Source of the DNA: Ignatzschineria rhizosphaerae
Lineage (GTDB): Bacteria; Pseudomonadota; Gammaproteobacteria; Cardiobacteriales; Wohlfahrtiimonadaceae
Assembly (NCBI RefSeq): GCF_022655595.1
Contig: NZ_CP093379.1
Location: 1,732,501-1,796,500, forward strand
DNA length: 64,000 nucleotides
Direction: 5' to 3'
Each line of letters opens with the position of its first letter. Positions within the stretch are counted from its first letter, which is position 1. The notes beneath the pieces were generated by a model. The model ran no database searches. It was not told the origin of the DNA and saw only the letters and a program-made list of their open reading frames with translations. Made by a program: the position numbers and the translations under genes. Below, one piece after another: positions 17,126 through 28,103 of this stretch.

Positions 17126-18349
17126 TTAACAGATATCCATTTTTGGTAATAAGGGAATAATTTCAGCTAAAATTTTCTCGGCAACGACTAATTTATCAGC
17201 TCTTAAAATGGGTTTAGGCTCTCCACTACGTTTAAAGAGAATCATCTCATTATCAGACTCGCCAAATACCTTGCCCCCAGAGACATCATTTAAGCAGATC
17301 ATATCTACATTTTTACGTTGTAATTTCGATAATGCATTGGCCTCAATATCATGGGTTTCTGCAGCAAATCCAACGCAGATTGCCGGGCGACCTTCCCCTT
17401 TAGCAATCGTTGCTAAGATATCGGGATTCTTTTTAAAGGTTAGGGTTAAAAGATCTGAATCATCGGTTTTTTTAAGTTTTTCATCAGATCGATTAGCCAC
17501 CGCATAATCAGCAACTGCCGCCGCGGCAATAAAAACATCAGCATCTCTAGTAGCTTCAAAAGTGGCATCCATCATCTCTCTTGCACTTTTAACCTTTACT
17601 AAAGCCATATTTTTAGGAGCATCTAATGCCACAGGTCCTGAAATAAGCGTGACAATTGCCCCCATTTTTTGAGCTGCAATGGCTAAAGAATATCCCATTT
17701 TCCCGCTAGAATAATTACTGATATAACGTACAGGATCAATCTCTTCAACCGTTGGTCCTGCTGTAATGACGATTTTTTTACCAAGAAGAAGTTGATCATC
17801 TTGATGATCTTTTTGAAGCGCTTGAAAAAATGCTTCTACTGCATCACGAATTTGTAAAGGCTCCGGCATTCTTCCCTGCCCAATTTCACCACAGGCTTGA
17901 GAGCCACTTTCTGGGGCAAGTAAGATCATTCCCCGAGCTTCAAGTTTCGCCACATTTTCTTGCACGGCTTGATTTGCCCACATTAAGCGGTTCATTCCCG
18001 GCGCTAGCATTATCGGTTTTTCTGTCGCTAAACAGATCGCAGATAATAAATCATCGGCAAAGCCGCCAGCAAGCTTAGCGATCATATTGGCACTTGTTGG
18101 CGCAATTAAAATAAGATCTGCCCACCGTGCTAACTCAATATGCCCCATTCCCGCTTCATGTGCCGGATCTAATAGATCATAGACAACAGGATATCCTGAA
18201 ACTGCTTGTAGCGTTAAAGGCGTTACAAAACTTCGCCCCCCATCAGTCATGACAACGCGCACATCAAAGCCCACCTCTTTTAATCTTCTAACAAGATCTG
18301 GTGATTTATATGCAGCAATACTACCGCTCACGCCTAAGAGAATATTCAT
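17126..18349 (-). CDS. coaBC: Bifunctional phosphopantothenoylcysteine decarboxylase / phosphopantothenate-cysteine ligase
   Basis: Two consecutive steps of coenzyme A synthesis. 407 residues, near the E. coli length. The N-terminal flavodoxin-like CoaC domain (about 1-180) has 'GVSGSIAAYKSPDLVRRLK', 'GHIELARWADL' with the active His and the flavin-binding 'APGMNRLMW'. The C-terminal CoaB domain has 'ITAGPTVEEIDPVRYISNYSSGKMG' and the lysine-rich strip 'RSDEKLKK…FKKNPDIL' that binds the acyl-cytidylate intermediate. AGGAG lies before the ATG. Confidence 0.97.
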   Translation of the reverse strand: MNILLGVSGSIAAYKSPDLVRRLKEVGFDVRVVMTDGGRSFVTPLTLQAVSGYPVVYDLLDPAHEAGMGHIELARWADLILIAPTSANMIAKLAGGFADDLLSAICLATEKPIMLAPGMNRLMWANQAVQENVAKLEARGMILLAPESGSQACGEIGQGRMPEPLQIRDAVEAFFQALQKDHQDDQLLLGKKIVITAGPTVEEIDPVRYISNYSSGKMGYSLAIAAQKMGAIVTLISGPVALDAPKNMALVKVKSAREMMDATFEATRDADVFIAAAAVADYAVANRSDEKLKKTDDSDLLTLTFKKNPDILATIAKGEGRPAICVGFAAETHDIEANALSKLQRKNVDMICLNDVSGGKVFGESDNEMILFKRSGEPKPILRADKLVVAEKILAEIIPLLPKMDIC

Positions 18350-18452
18350 ATGATAGTGGCTCCTTTACCTAAGGTATTTTACACTTAACAACGCTTTTAA
18401 TATGGCACTATCATATCATTAATTATGGACTGAATTCTTTCGATCTCCCCAT

Positions 18453-18490
18453 AAAAAAACGCTTAACAAATTGCTAAGCGTTTTCATTTA
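18453..18490 (-). terminator. Rho-independent terminator of the flavin amine oxidase gene
   Basis: AAAACGCTTA pairs with TAAGCGTTTT (about 18456-18484). On the reverse strand it is followed by a run of T. It lies 60 bases after the oxidase stop. Confidence 0.85.
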
Positions 18491-18548
18491 AATGGCGATT
18501 ATTCTTGAACTTATCAAACAATAAGTCGCCTTAAAGTAGCCGATAAGA

Positions 18549-20144
18549 CTAAGATTTTGAGGTCGCCTTAGCATGAATACGACTAATTGCATCAAGCGAT
18601 GAAGTAATCGCCCCTTCTAACCAGCCATTCATGTAGGAAGTATGCTCACCTGCTAAAACAATCCGTCCATCAATTTCACAAAGATTACGGTAATGCTTTT
18701 CTCGTAACTCAGGCGACCATTTAGAATATCCGCCTAAAATCCACGGAACTTTATCCCACGCAACGCTATAACCTGTATCAAACTCATCGATGACTTGTGG
18801 GTGAATTTTCGATGCGTATTTTAAGCCCTCATCAATACGCTCTTTAAGCGCCATTGCGGTAAATTTACGGCTATTATCACCCGTGATATATCCCGTTAAA
18901 GTAATACCTTTACCATTACTTAAAAACTCATTTGGCGCAGATGGATAAGCAAAATGCGTAATTGGCTGACTTGTCAATGACATTCCCCCAAAGATCGCCT
19001 CATCTTCTTCCCAGAAGCGGCGCTTATACTGCACCCCAAGTTTTACCACAGATTCATAGGGGAGCGCATCAATCGCAGCTTTTAGTTTCTCACCCACATT
19101 CATTTTAATGTTACTTAAAACTCTCGTTGGAATAGTACATAAACACCAATCCCCTGTGACGGTTTCTGTTTTACCTGTACTCTTATCCACATAAGTAACG
19201 GTCACATTATCAGCACTTTGATGGATTTCTGTAACTTCTGAGTTATAACGGATCACCTCTGGTAACGCTTTTTCAAAAGCTTTACCAATCATTGACATGC
19301 CTCCACGAGGCTCAAACATTGTTTGTTGAAATTGCTGGGTTAAAAAGTAAGCAAAATTACTCCATAAGCGAGAATTTAAAATCTCTTTCATTTCGATAGG
19401 TTTTGTCGGGACATATCCTGCGGATAAACCTCCGCCTGGAAGTTTTTCAAATCCCCGGCGCATACTTACGGCAACGCTTTCACTATAGTTGTAATTATCA
19501 TCAAGTGCCCCAAATGATTTTAAAGCTTCTAAAAGAATCTTTTGATCCTCTTCGGTGACTAATTCATCCAGCGCTTTTTGATTTGTTGCTTTTGCTAAAA
19601 GAGAAGAGATTCCTCCATTAAAGTCTGTGAAAATCTCACGGAAACGTTTAGGCTTCCCATCAAATGCATCATTAGATTGTAAATACGCATTAAAATTCAG
19701 TTGTACAAAGGGATCGAGCTTAATATCAAGCTCGCGACAATAATGTAAGATGTTTTTATGGTAGTAAGGAATTCGCCAAGCGCCTAAGTTAAAAAATTGC
19801 CCTTTTTCAAACTCACAAACTTGCTCAACCCCATCGGTATCAGTATAGCGATCCCCACCTTCTACAGACCAAGCTCTACCGCCGGGTCGATTTTGGGTCT
19901 CTAAGATAACAGCTTCATACCCTGCTCGTTTAAACTCATAAGCAGCGACTAACCCTGCAACGCCGCCTCCTAAAATTAAAATCTTAGAGCCTTTAGGCAT
20001 TCCCTTTAAATCAACCGTTTTTAAGGCACTCATAGTTGTTGCATGCCCTAAGCTTCCCATAGCACTTAACATCACCGTAGCGCCAGCACTATAGCCGATC
20101 ATTTTTAACAAATCTCGTCGAGTCATTGCTTTATGACTATTCAT
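18549..20144 (-). CDS. Tat-exported flavin monoamine / L-amino-acid oxidase
   Basis: 531 residues. The N-terminus has a twin-arginine signal (TRRDLLKMIG, about 8-17, then a hydrophobic stretch ending GHA near 34), so the folded flavoprotein is probably exported. The FAD dinucleotide fold follows ('ILILGGGVAGLVAAYEF', about 53-70) with 'ILETQNRPGGRAW'. The C-terminal FAD motif is 'IVLAGEHTSYMNGWLEGAI'. This fits the flavin amine oxidase family (L-amino-acid or monoamine oxidases making oxoacid or aldehyde, ammonia and H2O2). The substrate cannot be told. A strong TAGGAGG precedes the ATG. It is flanked by terminators and appears monocistronic. Confidence 0.88.
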   Translation of the reverse strand: MNSHKAMTRRDLLKMIGYSAGATVMLSAMGSLGHATTMSALKTVDLKGMPKGSKILILGGGVAGLVAAYEFKRAGYEAVILETQNRPGGRAWSVEGGDRYTDTDGVEQVCEFEKGQFFNLGAWRIPYYHKNILHYCRELDIKLDPFVQLNFNAYLQSNDAFDGKPKRFREIFTDFNGGISSLLAKATNQKALDELVTEEDQKILLEALKSFGALDDNYNYSESVAVSMRRGFEKLPGGGLSAGYVPTKPIEMKEILNSRLWSNFAYFLTQQFQQTMFEPRGGMSMIGKAFEKALPEVIRYNSEVTEIHQSADNVTVTYVDKSTGKTETVTGDWCLCTIPTRVLSNIKMNVGEKLKAAIDALPYESVVKLGVQYKRRFWEEDEAIFGGMSLTSQPITHFAYPSAPNEFLSNGKGITLTGYITGDNSRKFTAMALKERIDEGLKYASKIHPQVIDEFDTGYSVAWDKVPWILGGYSKWSPELREKHYRNLCEIDGRIVLAGEHTSYMNGWLEGAITSSLDAISRIHAKATSKS

Positions 20145-20314
20145 TCTTGCCTCCTAAAATAATTAATACTCATGATAAATATGATGTAAAACTACTTATT
20201 TTGATCATCCAACAAATAATCTGGTCATAATGATTAAAGCAATTGTGATCTTTTTTTAATCACTATCTAGTCAATGTAACAAATTTCTTTAAAAAAAACA
20301 GAAATGTTAAGCAT

Positions 20315-20350
20315 AAAAAAACCTTGTAAAACAAATATTTCACAAGGTTT
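20315..20350 (-). terminator. Rho-independent terminator of pgk-rng
   Basis: AAACCTTGT (about 20319-20327) pairs with ACAAGGTTT (20342-20350). The reverse strand continues into a run of T. It lies about 70 bases after the rng stop. Confidence 0.8.
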
Positions 20351-20416
20351 ATAATATTTTTAATCCCACAAGCATAATAAATAGACTATAGAATCAGCTT
20401 TTTATTGCTTGTTATC

Positions 20417-21940
20417 TTACATTGGCACAATATCAAATTGCTCTATCGGGTAGAGTTCTTCAGGCTGAAGACGAATATTAGCATCAATTTGAATTTGTAG
20501 ATCAGCAACACTATGCGCTTCTTCATCGAGTAGTCGCTCAATCACTTCAGGCGCAGCTAAGACTAAAAACTCTTTTAACGTCGGGAAACGTTTACCATCA
20601 CGGATAAGTTCTCGTAAAATCTCAAAGCAAACTGTCGCACTTGTCTTGACATAACCTGTTCCCTGACATTTCGGGCAAGGCTCACAAAGAAGCTGAACAA
20701 GACTCTCCCGAGTTCTTTTACGTGTCATCTGCACAAGACCAAGAGAAGTTACCTCACTAATTGAAGTTCTCGCATAATCATGAGAAAGATGCTCTTGCAG
20801 TTCCTCTAAAACCCCTTGGCGATGCTCTTCGCTTTGCATATCAATAAAGTCGATAATGATAATCCCGCCAAGATTGCGCAGGCGCACTTGACGAGCAAGT
20901 GCTTGAGCGGCTTCAAGGTTTGTTTTATAAATCGTCTCTTCGAGGTTGCGAAAACCAACAAAACCACCGGTATTAATATCGATTGTCGTCATCGCTTCTG
21001 TCTGCTCGATCATTAAATAACCGCCAGACTTAAGATCCACACGCTTTTCTAAAGCAAGATTAATCTCTCTTTCTGTATTAAAGAGATCAAACATCGCGCG
21101 AGGCCCAACGTAATACTCAATACGCTCTGTCATTTCTGGTAAAAAGCGCGTGGTAAAATCCATCATGCTCTTGTAACCCTCCATTGAATCGATACGAACT
21201 CTTTGAATATCTTTTGAAATATAATCTCGTAAAATTCGCAGCTCTAAAGGAAAATTCCCATAAATCACCTCACCAACTTTTGCTTTAGCAATACGCTCTT
21301 TAAGATCGCTCCATAGACGATTTAAAAACTGCATATCAGAGCGAAGTACCCACGGATCAACGCCTTCAGCTGCTGTTCTTGCAATATAGGCGCCGGGAAT
21401 CTCCGCTTGATAGTTTTGTAGCGTATTTTTAAGGCGCTCTCTCTCTTCTTCCTCTTCGATACGAATCGAAACACCGATCACATCTGAATCTGCTAAATAG
21501 ACTAAATAGCAAGAGGGAATAGAGATTTGTGTAGTAATACGTGCACCTTTTGTCCCTAATGGATCACGTATGACTTGGACAATCAGCTCCTGACCTTGGG
21601 TTAGCAATTTGGTAATATCAATCGCTTCGGGATTACGCTTTGTGGGCGCTCTCTCAACTTCGCTCCCATCTTCACAGCTATCACACTCTTCTGGCGTAAA
21701 TTCACTACAACCTGTTTGAATGTCGCTGACATGAAGAAAGGCCGCACGATCAAGACCAATATCTACAAATGCCGCTTCAAGGCCCGGTAATACACGAATA
21801 ACGACACCTTTATAAATATTGCCGACTAGCCCGCGCTTCTCATCTCGTTCAATAAGCACCTCTTGGACGATCGCATTACTGATAACAGCAGCTCTCGTCT
21901 CATTCGGCGTAATATTAATTAAGATTTCGTTATTATTCAT
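20417..21940 (-). CDS. rng: Ribonuclease G
   Basis: An endoribonuclease that matures the 16S rRNA 5' end and turns over some mRNAs. 507 residues, close to E. coli RNase G (489) and far shorter than RNase E. The S1 RNA-binding domain starts about residue 38 ('GNIYKGVVIRVLPGLEAAFVDIG') and is interrupted by an acidic, cysteine-containing insertion near 80-95. The DNase I-like core has 'AMTTIDINTGGFVG' and 'GGIIIIDFIDM', supplying the two catalytic aspartates. The zinc link is 'CEPCPKCQGTGYV'. It starts 2 bases after the pgk stop, so translation is likely coupled. Confidence 0.95.
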   Translation of the reverse strand: MNNNEILINITPNETRAAVISNAIVQEVLIERDEKRGLVGNIYKGVVIRVLPGLEAAFVDIGLDRAAFLHVSDIQTGCSEFTPEECDSCEDGSEVERAPTKRNPEAIDITKLLTQGQELIVQVIRDPLGTKGARITTQISIPSCYLVYLADSDVIGVSIRIEEEEERERLKNTLQNYQAEIPGAYIARTAAEGVDPWVLRSDMQFLNRLWSDLKERIAKAKVGEVIYGNFPLELRILRDYISKDIQRVRIDSMEGYKSMMDFTTRFLPEMTERIEYYVGPRAMFDLFNTEREINLALEKRVDLKSGGYLMIEQTEAMTTIDINTGGFVGFRNLEETIYKTNLEAAQALARQVRLRNLGGIIIIDFIDMQSEEHRQGVLEELQEHLSHDYARTSISEVTSLGLVQMTRKRTRESLVQLLCEPCPKCQGTGYVKTSATVCFEILRELIRDGKRFPTLKEFLVLAAPEVIERLLDEEAHSVADLQIQIDANIRLQPEELYPIEQFDIVPM

Positions 21941-21942
21941 TT

Positions 21943-23118
21943 TTAATTAGCTCGCTTTTCTAACATCTCAACTGCGGGTAAGACTTTTCCTTCTAATAAT
22001 TCAAGGAATGCGCCGCCCCCTGTTGAGATATAAGAGATATCATCTTTTAAACCAAATTCTTCAACCGCAGCAACCGTATCACCGCCACCTGCAATTGAGA
22101 ATGCATCACTTTTTGCAATCGCTTCGCCGAGTAACTTCGTACCTGCAGCAAAGTTTGCAAACTCAAAAACACCCACAGGACCATTCCAGACGATTGTTTT
22201 CGCATTCGCCATGATTTGACTGTAAAGTTCACTTGTTTTAGGACCAATATCCATAATCATATCGTCCGCTTCGATCTCATCAATCGATTTAATTACCGCT
22301 TCTGTATCTGCTGAGAATTCTTTACCCACCACAACATCAATTGGAAGTGGGATCTCTTTCCCTTCTTCTGCTGCACGTTTAAGAAGCTTTTTCGCCTCTG
22401 GCACTAAATCTTTTTCCACTAGACTCTTACCAACGTTATAGCCTTTTGCAAGTAGTAAAGTATTGGTAATACCGCCACCAGTGATGAGCTGATCGACCTT
22501 ATCCATCAACGCATTTAATACCGTTAATTTAGTGGAAACCTTGGCTCCGCCAACGATTGCGACCATTGGGCTTGCTGGATTTTGAATCACTTTTGTTAAA
22601 GCATTGAGCTCTTTTTCAAGTAAAATTCCTGCGGCAACTTCTTTAGCCACCATTCCTACGCCATAAGTAGAGGCTGCTTTTCTATGCGCTGTTGCAAAAG
22701 CATCCATGACATAAACATCACAAAGATTGGCCATTTTTTTAGAAAGGGCTTCATCATTAGCTTTTTCACCAGCAAGGAAACGCACGTTTTCTAGTAATTT
22801 AACTTCTCCTGGTTGAATCTCAACCCCATTAATCCAATTTTTTACTAAAGAGACCGGCTTACCTAAGCGATTAGATAACCAAACAGCCGCCGGGGCTAAA
22901 GTAAACTCATCACTCTCTTCCCCTTCAGTTGGGCGACCTAAATGGGACATTAACATTACCGCACCACCTTTTTCAAGGATCTTTTCAATCGTCGGTAAAG
23001 CAGCTTCTAAACGTGCATCTGATGTAATTTGTCCATCATGAATAGGAACGTTTAAATCTTCACGAACTAAAACACGTTTACCTTCTAAATTAAGGTCATC
23101 TAAAGTATTAAATTTCAT
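21943..23118 (-). CDS. pgk: Phosphoglycerate kinase
   Basis: A glycolytic enzyme that makes ATP from 1,3-bisphosphoglycerate. 391 residues from the ATG, which has GAGGA about 7 bases upstream; an in-frame TTG five codons earlier is less likely. The N-domain has '[13 protein letters not shown]' and 'MLMSHLGRP'; the C-domain has '[13 protein letters not shown]', '[13 protein letters not shown]' and '[16 protein letters not shown]' for nucleotide binding. No gap, tkt or fba gene is adjacent, unlike E. coli epd-pgk-fba. Here it is coupled to rng. Confidence 0.97.
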   Translation of the reverse strand: MKFNTLDDLNLEGKRVLVREDLNVPIHDGQITSDARLEAALPTIEKILEKGGAVMLMSHLGRPTEGEESDEFTLAPAAVWLSNRLGKPVSLVKNWINGVEIQPGEVKLLENVRFLAGEKANDEALSKKMANLCDVYVMDAFATAHRKAASTYGVGMVAKEVAAGILLEKELNALTKVIQNPASPMVAIVGGAKVSTKLTVLNALMDKVDQLITGGGITNTLLLAKGYNVGKSLVEKDLVPEAKKLLKRAAEEGKEIPLPIDVVVGKEFSADTEAVIKSIDEIEADDMIMDIGPKTSELYSQIMANAKTIVWNGPVGVFEFANFAAGTKLLGEAIAKSDAFSIAGGGDTVAAVEEFGLKDDISYISTGGGAFLELLEGKVLPAVEMLEKRAN

Positions 23119-23249
23119 TTGCAATCCTCGCAACTAAGCTACTTTCAATATCAATAAAAAATATCTAAAACATCAATTTTTAAATCAAAAGTGTGATGTC
23201 ATTTCATTTGCCCACACTCTTCATCATCTTCTTGTAAAGTGGATTTAAA

Positions 23250-24203
<954 letters not shown>

Positions 24204-24407
24204 TTAAATCCTTTTTTGATCCGCTATCCTTCTAAACGCAATATAAAGCGTTGATAAAACACTTGAATATCGACAATAACACTAAGAGATTTCCTTGTTA
24301 TAGCGTGAGAAAAATAGACCATTTAACTTTATAATTCTTAACCTTTGATTATACATTAAAAAATGAAGTTCCTCCTTGCGAGAGAAAAGATTCCCTATTT
24401 TTTCATC

Positions 24408-24437
24408 AAAAAAAACGCCTATCAAAAAGATAGGCGC
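24408..24437 (-). terminator. Rho-independent terminator of the polyamine-binding protein gene
   Basis: CGCCTATC (24416-24423) pairs with GATAGGCG (24429-24436). The reverse strand then has eight T. The rest of 24201-24504 shows no gene. Confidence 0.88.
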
Positions 24438-24504
24438 TTGTTCTCATTCCTTTTATTGTCTATTACTTCTTTCTATTATTTAAGAAATAACAGAAACTTT
24501 TCAC

Positions 24505-25593
24505 TTATCGTTGAGCTTTAATCTTAAGCCAATGGCGCATCAATTTTTTCTGCTCTGCTTGAGTATAAGGCTGCTTCACATTTAAGAGCGATAACTCCTC
24601 TTTAGAAGGGTAGAGCGTAGGATCATTTAACAGATCTTGATTCACAAACTCAAATGCCGCCTCATTAGAAGTGGCATACTCAACATAATCAGCGGCTCTA
24701 GCATTTACTTTTGCATCTAATAGAAAATCAATAAAAGCGTAAGCTTCATCAACATTTTTTGCATTTTTCACAATCGCAAGCTGATCAAACCAGAGTAAAC
24801 CACCCTCTTTGGGTATAAAATACTCAATTTCAACACCAGCGTCTGCTTCTTGTGCTCTTGATTTTGCTAAATAGAGATCTCCTGACCAACCTAATGTTAA
24901 ACAAGCATCCCCGTTTGCCATCGCATTAATATATTCTGATGAATGAAATTTTGTAATATAAGGACGAATCGCTTCTAAAACTTCATTAGCTTTTGCTAAA
25001 TCCTCATTAGAAGTACTCTCTGCAGATAAACCTAAGTAACGCATAACCATCGGGTAAAATTCGCTTGGCGTATCCACGACATAAATTCCACAACTGGCAA
25101 GCTTAGAAGCATACTCAGGGTTAAAGAGTAACTCCATAGAATCAAGTGGCGCATCGGGTACAAGCTCTTTCACCTTGCCGACATTATAAGCAATACCGGT
25201 TGTTCCCCACATATAAGGCACGGAATAATCTGTCGCCCCAGGAAGCTCATCTAAGCGCTCTTCGACAAAGGGCCAGATATTATCAATATTTTTTAATTTA
25301 CTACGATCAATCTTCTGTACTGCATCAGCTTGCACCATATAGATCAACGTATAATCTGAAGGTACAACGATATCGTAACCTGAATTTCCCGTTAAGGTTT
25401 TTGCCAATAAGACCTCATTACTATCAAACGTATCATAAACCACCTTGATACCCGTTTTTTCTGTAAATTCGGTAATTAGTTCAGGATCAATATAGTCTGT
25501 CCAGTTATAAACGCGTACTTCCTGTGCGCTTACTGTATGACTACCAATTAAGAACCCTAGGGATAAGAGAGCTGTTAACTTTAGTTTTTTCAT
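24505..25593 (-). CDS. Periplasmic polyamine-binding protein, PotD/PotF type
   Basis: 362 residues from the ATG; a GTG one codon before is also possible. It has a Sec signal with cleavage after VSA (about residue 23), then the mature start 'QEVRVYNWTDYIDPELITEFTEKTGI', typical of spermidine/putrescine-binding proteins. 'GYDIVVPSDYTLIYMVQADAVQKID', 'YMWGTTGIAYN' and 'GLLWFDQLAIVKNAKN' are the ligand-cleft segments of the family. PotF-like and PotD-like members cannot be separated safely by eye. No permease or ATPase gene of the system is adjacent, so it must work with a transporter encoded elsewhere or act as an orphan receptor. Confidence 0.88.
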   Translation of the reverse strand: MKKLKLTALLSLGFLIGSHTVSAQEVRVYNWTDYIDPELITEFTEKTGIKVVYDTFDSNEVLLAKTLTGNSGYDIVVPSDYTLIYMVQADAVQKIDRSKLKNIDNIWPFVEERLDELPGATDYSVPYMWGTTGIAYNVGKVKELVPDAPLDSMELLFNPEYASKLASCGIYVVDTPSEFYPMVMRYLGLSAESTSNEDLAKANEVLEAIRPYITKFHSSEYINAMANGDACLTLGWSGDLYLAKSRAQEADAGVEIEYFIPKEGGLLWFDQLAIVKNAKNVDEAYAFIDFLLDAKVNARAADYVEYATSNEAAFEFVNQDLLNDPTLYPSKEELSLLNVKQPYTQAEQKKLMRHWLKIKAQR

Positions 25594-25627
25594 CACTTTA
25601 TTTTTCTCCTATAAAGTGGGTAGACAT

Positions 25628-25660
25628 AAAATAAGCGGTTGATTATTATCAACCGCTTTG
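25628..25660 (-). terminator. Rho-independent terminator of the cytochrome c' gene
   Basis: AAGCGGTTGAT (25633-25643) pairs with ATCAACCGCTT (25647-25657) around a three-base loop. The T tract on the reverse strand is interrupted (TTATTTTA). The loop region also happens to spell TTGATTATTATCAA, an FNR-like palindrome. Confidence 0.75.
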
Positions 25661-25749
25661 ATCTTATATCACACTTTAGTCAAAGATCTAACCTAAACTA
25701 TTTTAAAAATAATTTTAGAAAATCTTATCCCAAATATATTAACGATATA

Positions 25750-26184
25750 CTAGTCAAGCTTGTATGCATCGTGGCATGATTTACAAGTGCCACCTAATTT
25801 ACCCATTTGTGCGCCCATAGTGCCTTTTGCAGAAGTCGCACCAATCATTGCGTCACTTTCTGTAATAAGGTTTGCAAGTTTCGCATCAAAATCAGCACGC
25901 TCTGTTACGATTTTTGGATCTACATTAGAGTTTTCATAAGTACCATCGATAAAGGTTAAATGTACGCCTTTAGCAACTTCATTGATACGAACAGCTGCAG
26001 CTTTTGCTTCATCTGCATCAAATTCAGTTTCACCTTTAAGCATTCCACCAATAATACCCATGTTCCAGCTAATTACACCAAATGCTGCTTGACGGTTATA
26101 AGTGACTGCATCAGCATCAACTTCTGCCATTGATACACCAGTTACGCCAACAGCTAACATTGCTGCAAGTGCTAATTTTTTCAT
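25750..26184 (-). CDS. Cytochrome c' (periplasmic, class II)
   Basis: 144 residues. It has a Sec signal with cleavage after SMA (about residue 20), then a four-helix bundle and a C-terminal haem-binding CKSCH (Cys134, Cys137, His138), the class II arrangement. The early mature stretch 'AVTYNRQAAFGVISWNMG' contains the family-typical RQAxF segment. Cytochromes c' bind NO and protect against nitrosative stress; that is family knowledge, not shown here. TAGGAG lies 6 bases before the ATG. It has its own terminator. The AT-rich upstream gap may hold a regulated promoter, but I see no clear FNR box there. Confidence 0.93.
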   Translation of the reverse strand: MKKLALAAMLAVGVTGVSMAEVDADAVTYNRQAAFGVISWNMGIIGGMLKGETEFDADEAKAAAVRINEVAKGVHLTFIDGTYENSNVDPKIVTERADFDAKLANLITESDAMIGATSAKGTMGAQMGKLGGTCKSCHDAYKLD

Positions 26185-26359
26185 TGACTTTCTCCTATTT
26201 AAATAAAGTGTTCAAACATCACAATAAATATTTCCTAAACAATATTTAGCAATGCAACCACACATTATAAATGAAATTATACAAAATACATTGTTATTGA
26301 TTAAGTTTTAATTTAAATCAAAGGATTAGCGATTAATAATCAGACAATGTTCACCTTAA

Positions 26360-28000
26360 TTATTTTCGTTTTCGTAAAGAGAGATAGAAGAAAAGTAAGG
26401 AGATAACGCCCATTGAGGCAGGTATTAAAAGTTGCCCCTCTTCAAATCCTTCAAACTTTAAAAGAAGCGCTAATAAAAAGACCGCGCCAATAACTCCAAA
26501 GATTCTCCGGCGTCCCTCTTCTCTTTGAATGCTTGCTAAACGATCCCACTCTTTGTGGTTTAAATTGACCTTTAAGCTACCTTTAACCGCCTGTCTTAAA
26601 GTTAAGTTAGCGTTTTGCATTACATCAGGTAGCTGTTCCACCCAAACAGGAAACTCCCTGCGATAACGTTTAAAAAGCGCTTTAGGACCTCTTTTTTCTT
26701 TTACAAACTCAACAAGATAAGGTTTAGCCGTTGCCCAAAGATCTAACTCAGGATAGAGCTCTCGTCCTAATCCTTCAATGGCAAATAATGTTTTTTGTAA
26801 CAACATTAACTGAGGTTGCATCTCCATCTTAAAGCGGCGAGCCGTCTGAAAGAGGGATAAAAGAAAAGCCCCAAAAGAGATATCTTTTAAAGGTTTATTA
26901 AAAATTGGCTCACAAAGAGAACGAATCACCGCTTCAAAATCCCCCACCGAAGTATCGGGAGGAACCCAGCCGGATTCGACGTGTAACTGCGCCACTTTTA
27001 AGTAATCACGATTAAAAAACGCTAAAAAGTTACTCGCTAAATAGTGCTGATCATCTTCATTTAAAGTACCAATTATCCCAAAATCAAGGGCGATATAGGT
27101 AGGATCTGATGGATCTGTGACATCCACAAAAATATTGCCAGGATGCATATCGGCATGGAAAAAACTATGTTCAAATACTTGCTTAAAAAAGATATCCACA
27201 CTTCTTTTTGCAAGTAGAGGGATATTGACCCCAAGCTCTTTAAGCTTCGCAATATCGCCAACAGGTACTCCTGAAATCCGCTCCATCACAAGCACATTTT
27301 TACGAACATACTCTAAATAGATCTCCGGAACATAGAGCTCTTTAGAACCTTTAAAGTTCTCTCTTAACTGCGCACCATTTGCCGCTTCAATCGTTAAATC
27401 AAGCTCATTTAAGATCGTTCGTGCATATTCTTCTACGATCTCAACGGGACGAAGGCGCTTCCCATCTGGATAATAACGCTCTACCATCTGCGCTAAGATC
27501 TGCATTAAGCCAATATCACGTTTAATTACTTTATGGATATTAGGACGAACGACTTTCACCACAACTTCTTGCCCATTAGGTAATTTCGCACCATGAACCT
27601 GAGCAATCGATGCCGCAGCTATAGGAGTTGTCTCAAACTCGATAAATAACGCATCAAGTTTTTGATCAAAAGAGCGTTCAATAATGTTAATGGCGATCTC
27701 TGATGGAAATGCCGGCACCTGATCTTGAAGCTTAATAAGCTCATCAACAATCTCTTTATCAAGCAGATCATAACGAGTTGACAGCGCTTGACCTAACTTA
27801 ATAAAAGTGGGACCTAAATTCTCTAAAGCAAGACGAATACGTACCGGAAGAGGTGTTTTTTTATGTCCGTTAAAGATCGCAAGGATTGGCTTTAAGAAGC
27901 GTAAATGTCGAAGCCCTGGGACCATAAATGCAAGATCATAAAGACCATAGCGCAATAATACCCACCATATTTTTACCATTCTCAAGCTACGAGAAACCAT
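26360..28000 (-). CDS. ubiB: Ubiquinone biosynthesis atypical kinase/ATPase UbiB
   Basis: A membrane-bound ADCK-type protein needed for ubiquinone synthesis. 546 residues, E. coli length. The KxGQ motif (KLGQ at 68-71, in 'GPTFIKLGQALSTRYDLL') replaces the normal kinase glycine loop. 'PIAAASIAQVHGAKL' is the A-rich loop, followed by 'HSFFHADMHPGNIFVD' and 'IALDFGIIG'. Two C-terminal hydrophobic segments (about 497-515 and 522-540) anchor it. AAGGA lies 8 bases before the ATG. It follows ubiE by 103 bases; I see no ubiJ between them. Confidence 0.96.
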   Translation of the reverse strand: MVSRSLRMVKIWWVLLRYGLYDLAFMVPGLRHLRFLKPILAIFNGHKKTPLPVRIRLALENLGPTFIKLGQALSTRYDLLDKEIVDELIKLQDQVPAFPSEIAINIIERSFDQKLDALFIEFETTPIAAASIAQVHGAKLPNGQEVVVKVVRPNIHKVIKRDIGLMQILAQMVERYYPDGKRLRPVEIVEEYARTILNELDLTIEAANGAQLRENFKGSKELYVPEIYLEYVRKNVLVMERISGVPVGDIAKLKELGVNIPLLAKRSVDIFFKQVFEHSFFHADMHPGNIFVDVTDPSDPTYIALDFGIIGTLNEDDQHYLASNFLAFFNRDYLKVAQLHVESGWVPPDTSVGDFEAVIRSLCEPIFNKPLKDISFGAFLLSLFQTARRFKMEMQPQLMLLQKTLFAIEGLGRELYPELDLWATAKPYLVEFVKEKRGPKALFKRYRREFPVWVEQLPDVMQNANLTLRQAVKGSLKVNLNHKEWDRLASIQREEGRRRIFGVIGAVFLLALLLKFEGFEEGQLLIPASMGVISLLFFYLSLRKRK

Positions 28001-28103
28001 TTATGAATCCTTTGCAAAATATTGAAAACAAGCGTATTTTCTAACTCTAACGCACAATATCAACGCCGAATCATTAACTTAAAGATCCGGCATTAAACTG
28101 CTT

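Noticed and set aside
20816-21016. Open frames on the + strand inside rng and pgk
   Set aside because: Shadows of the conserved genes on the other strand.
25638-25651. TTGATTATTATCAA, an exact FNR-type palindrome upstream of the polyamine-binding protein gene
   Set aside because: It is the top of the terminator stem of the cytochrome c' gene, so the palindrome is already explained. A double role is possible but not supported.
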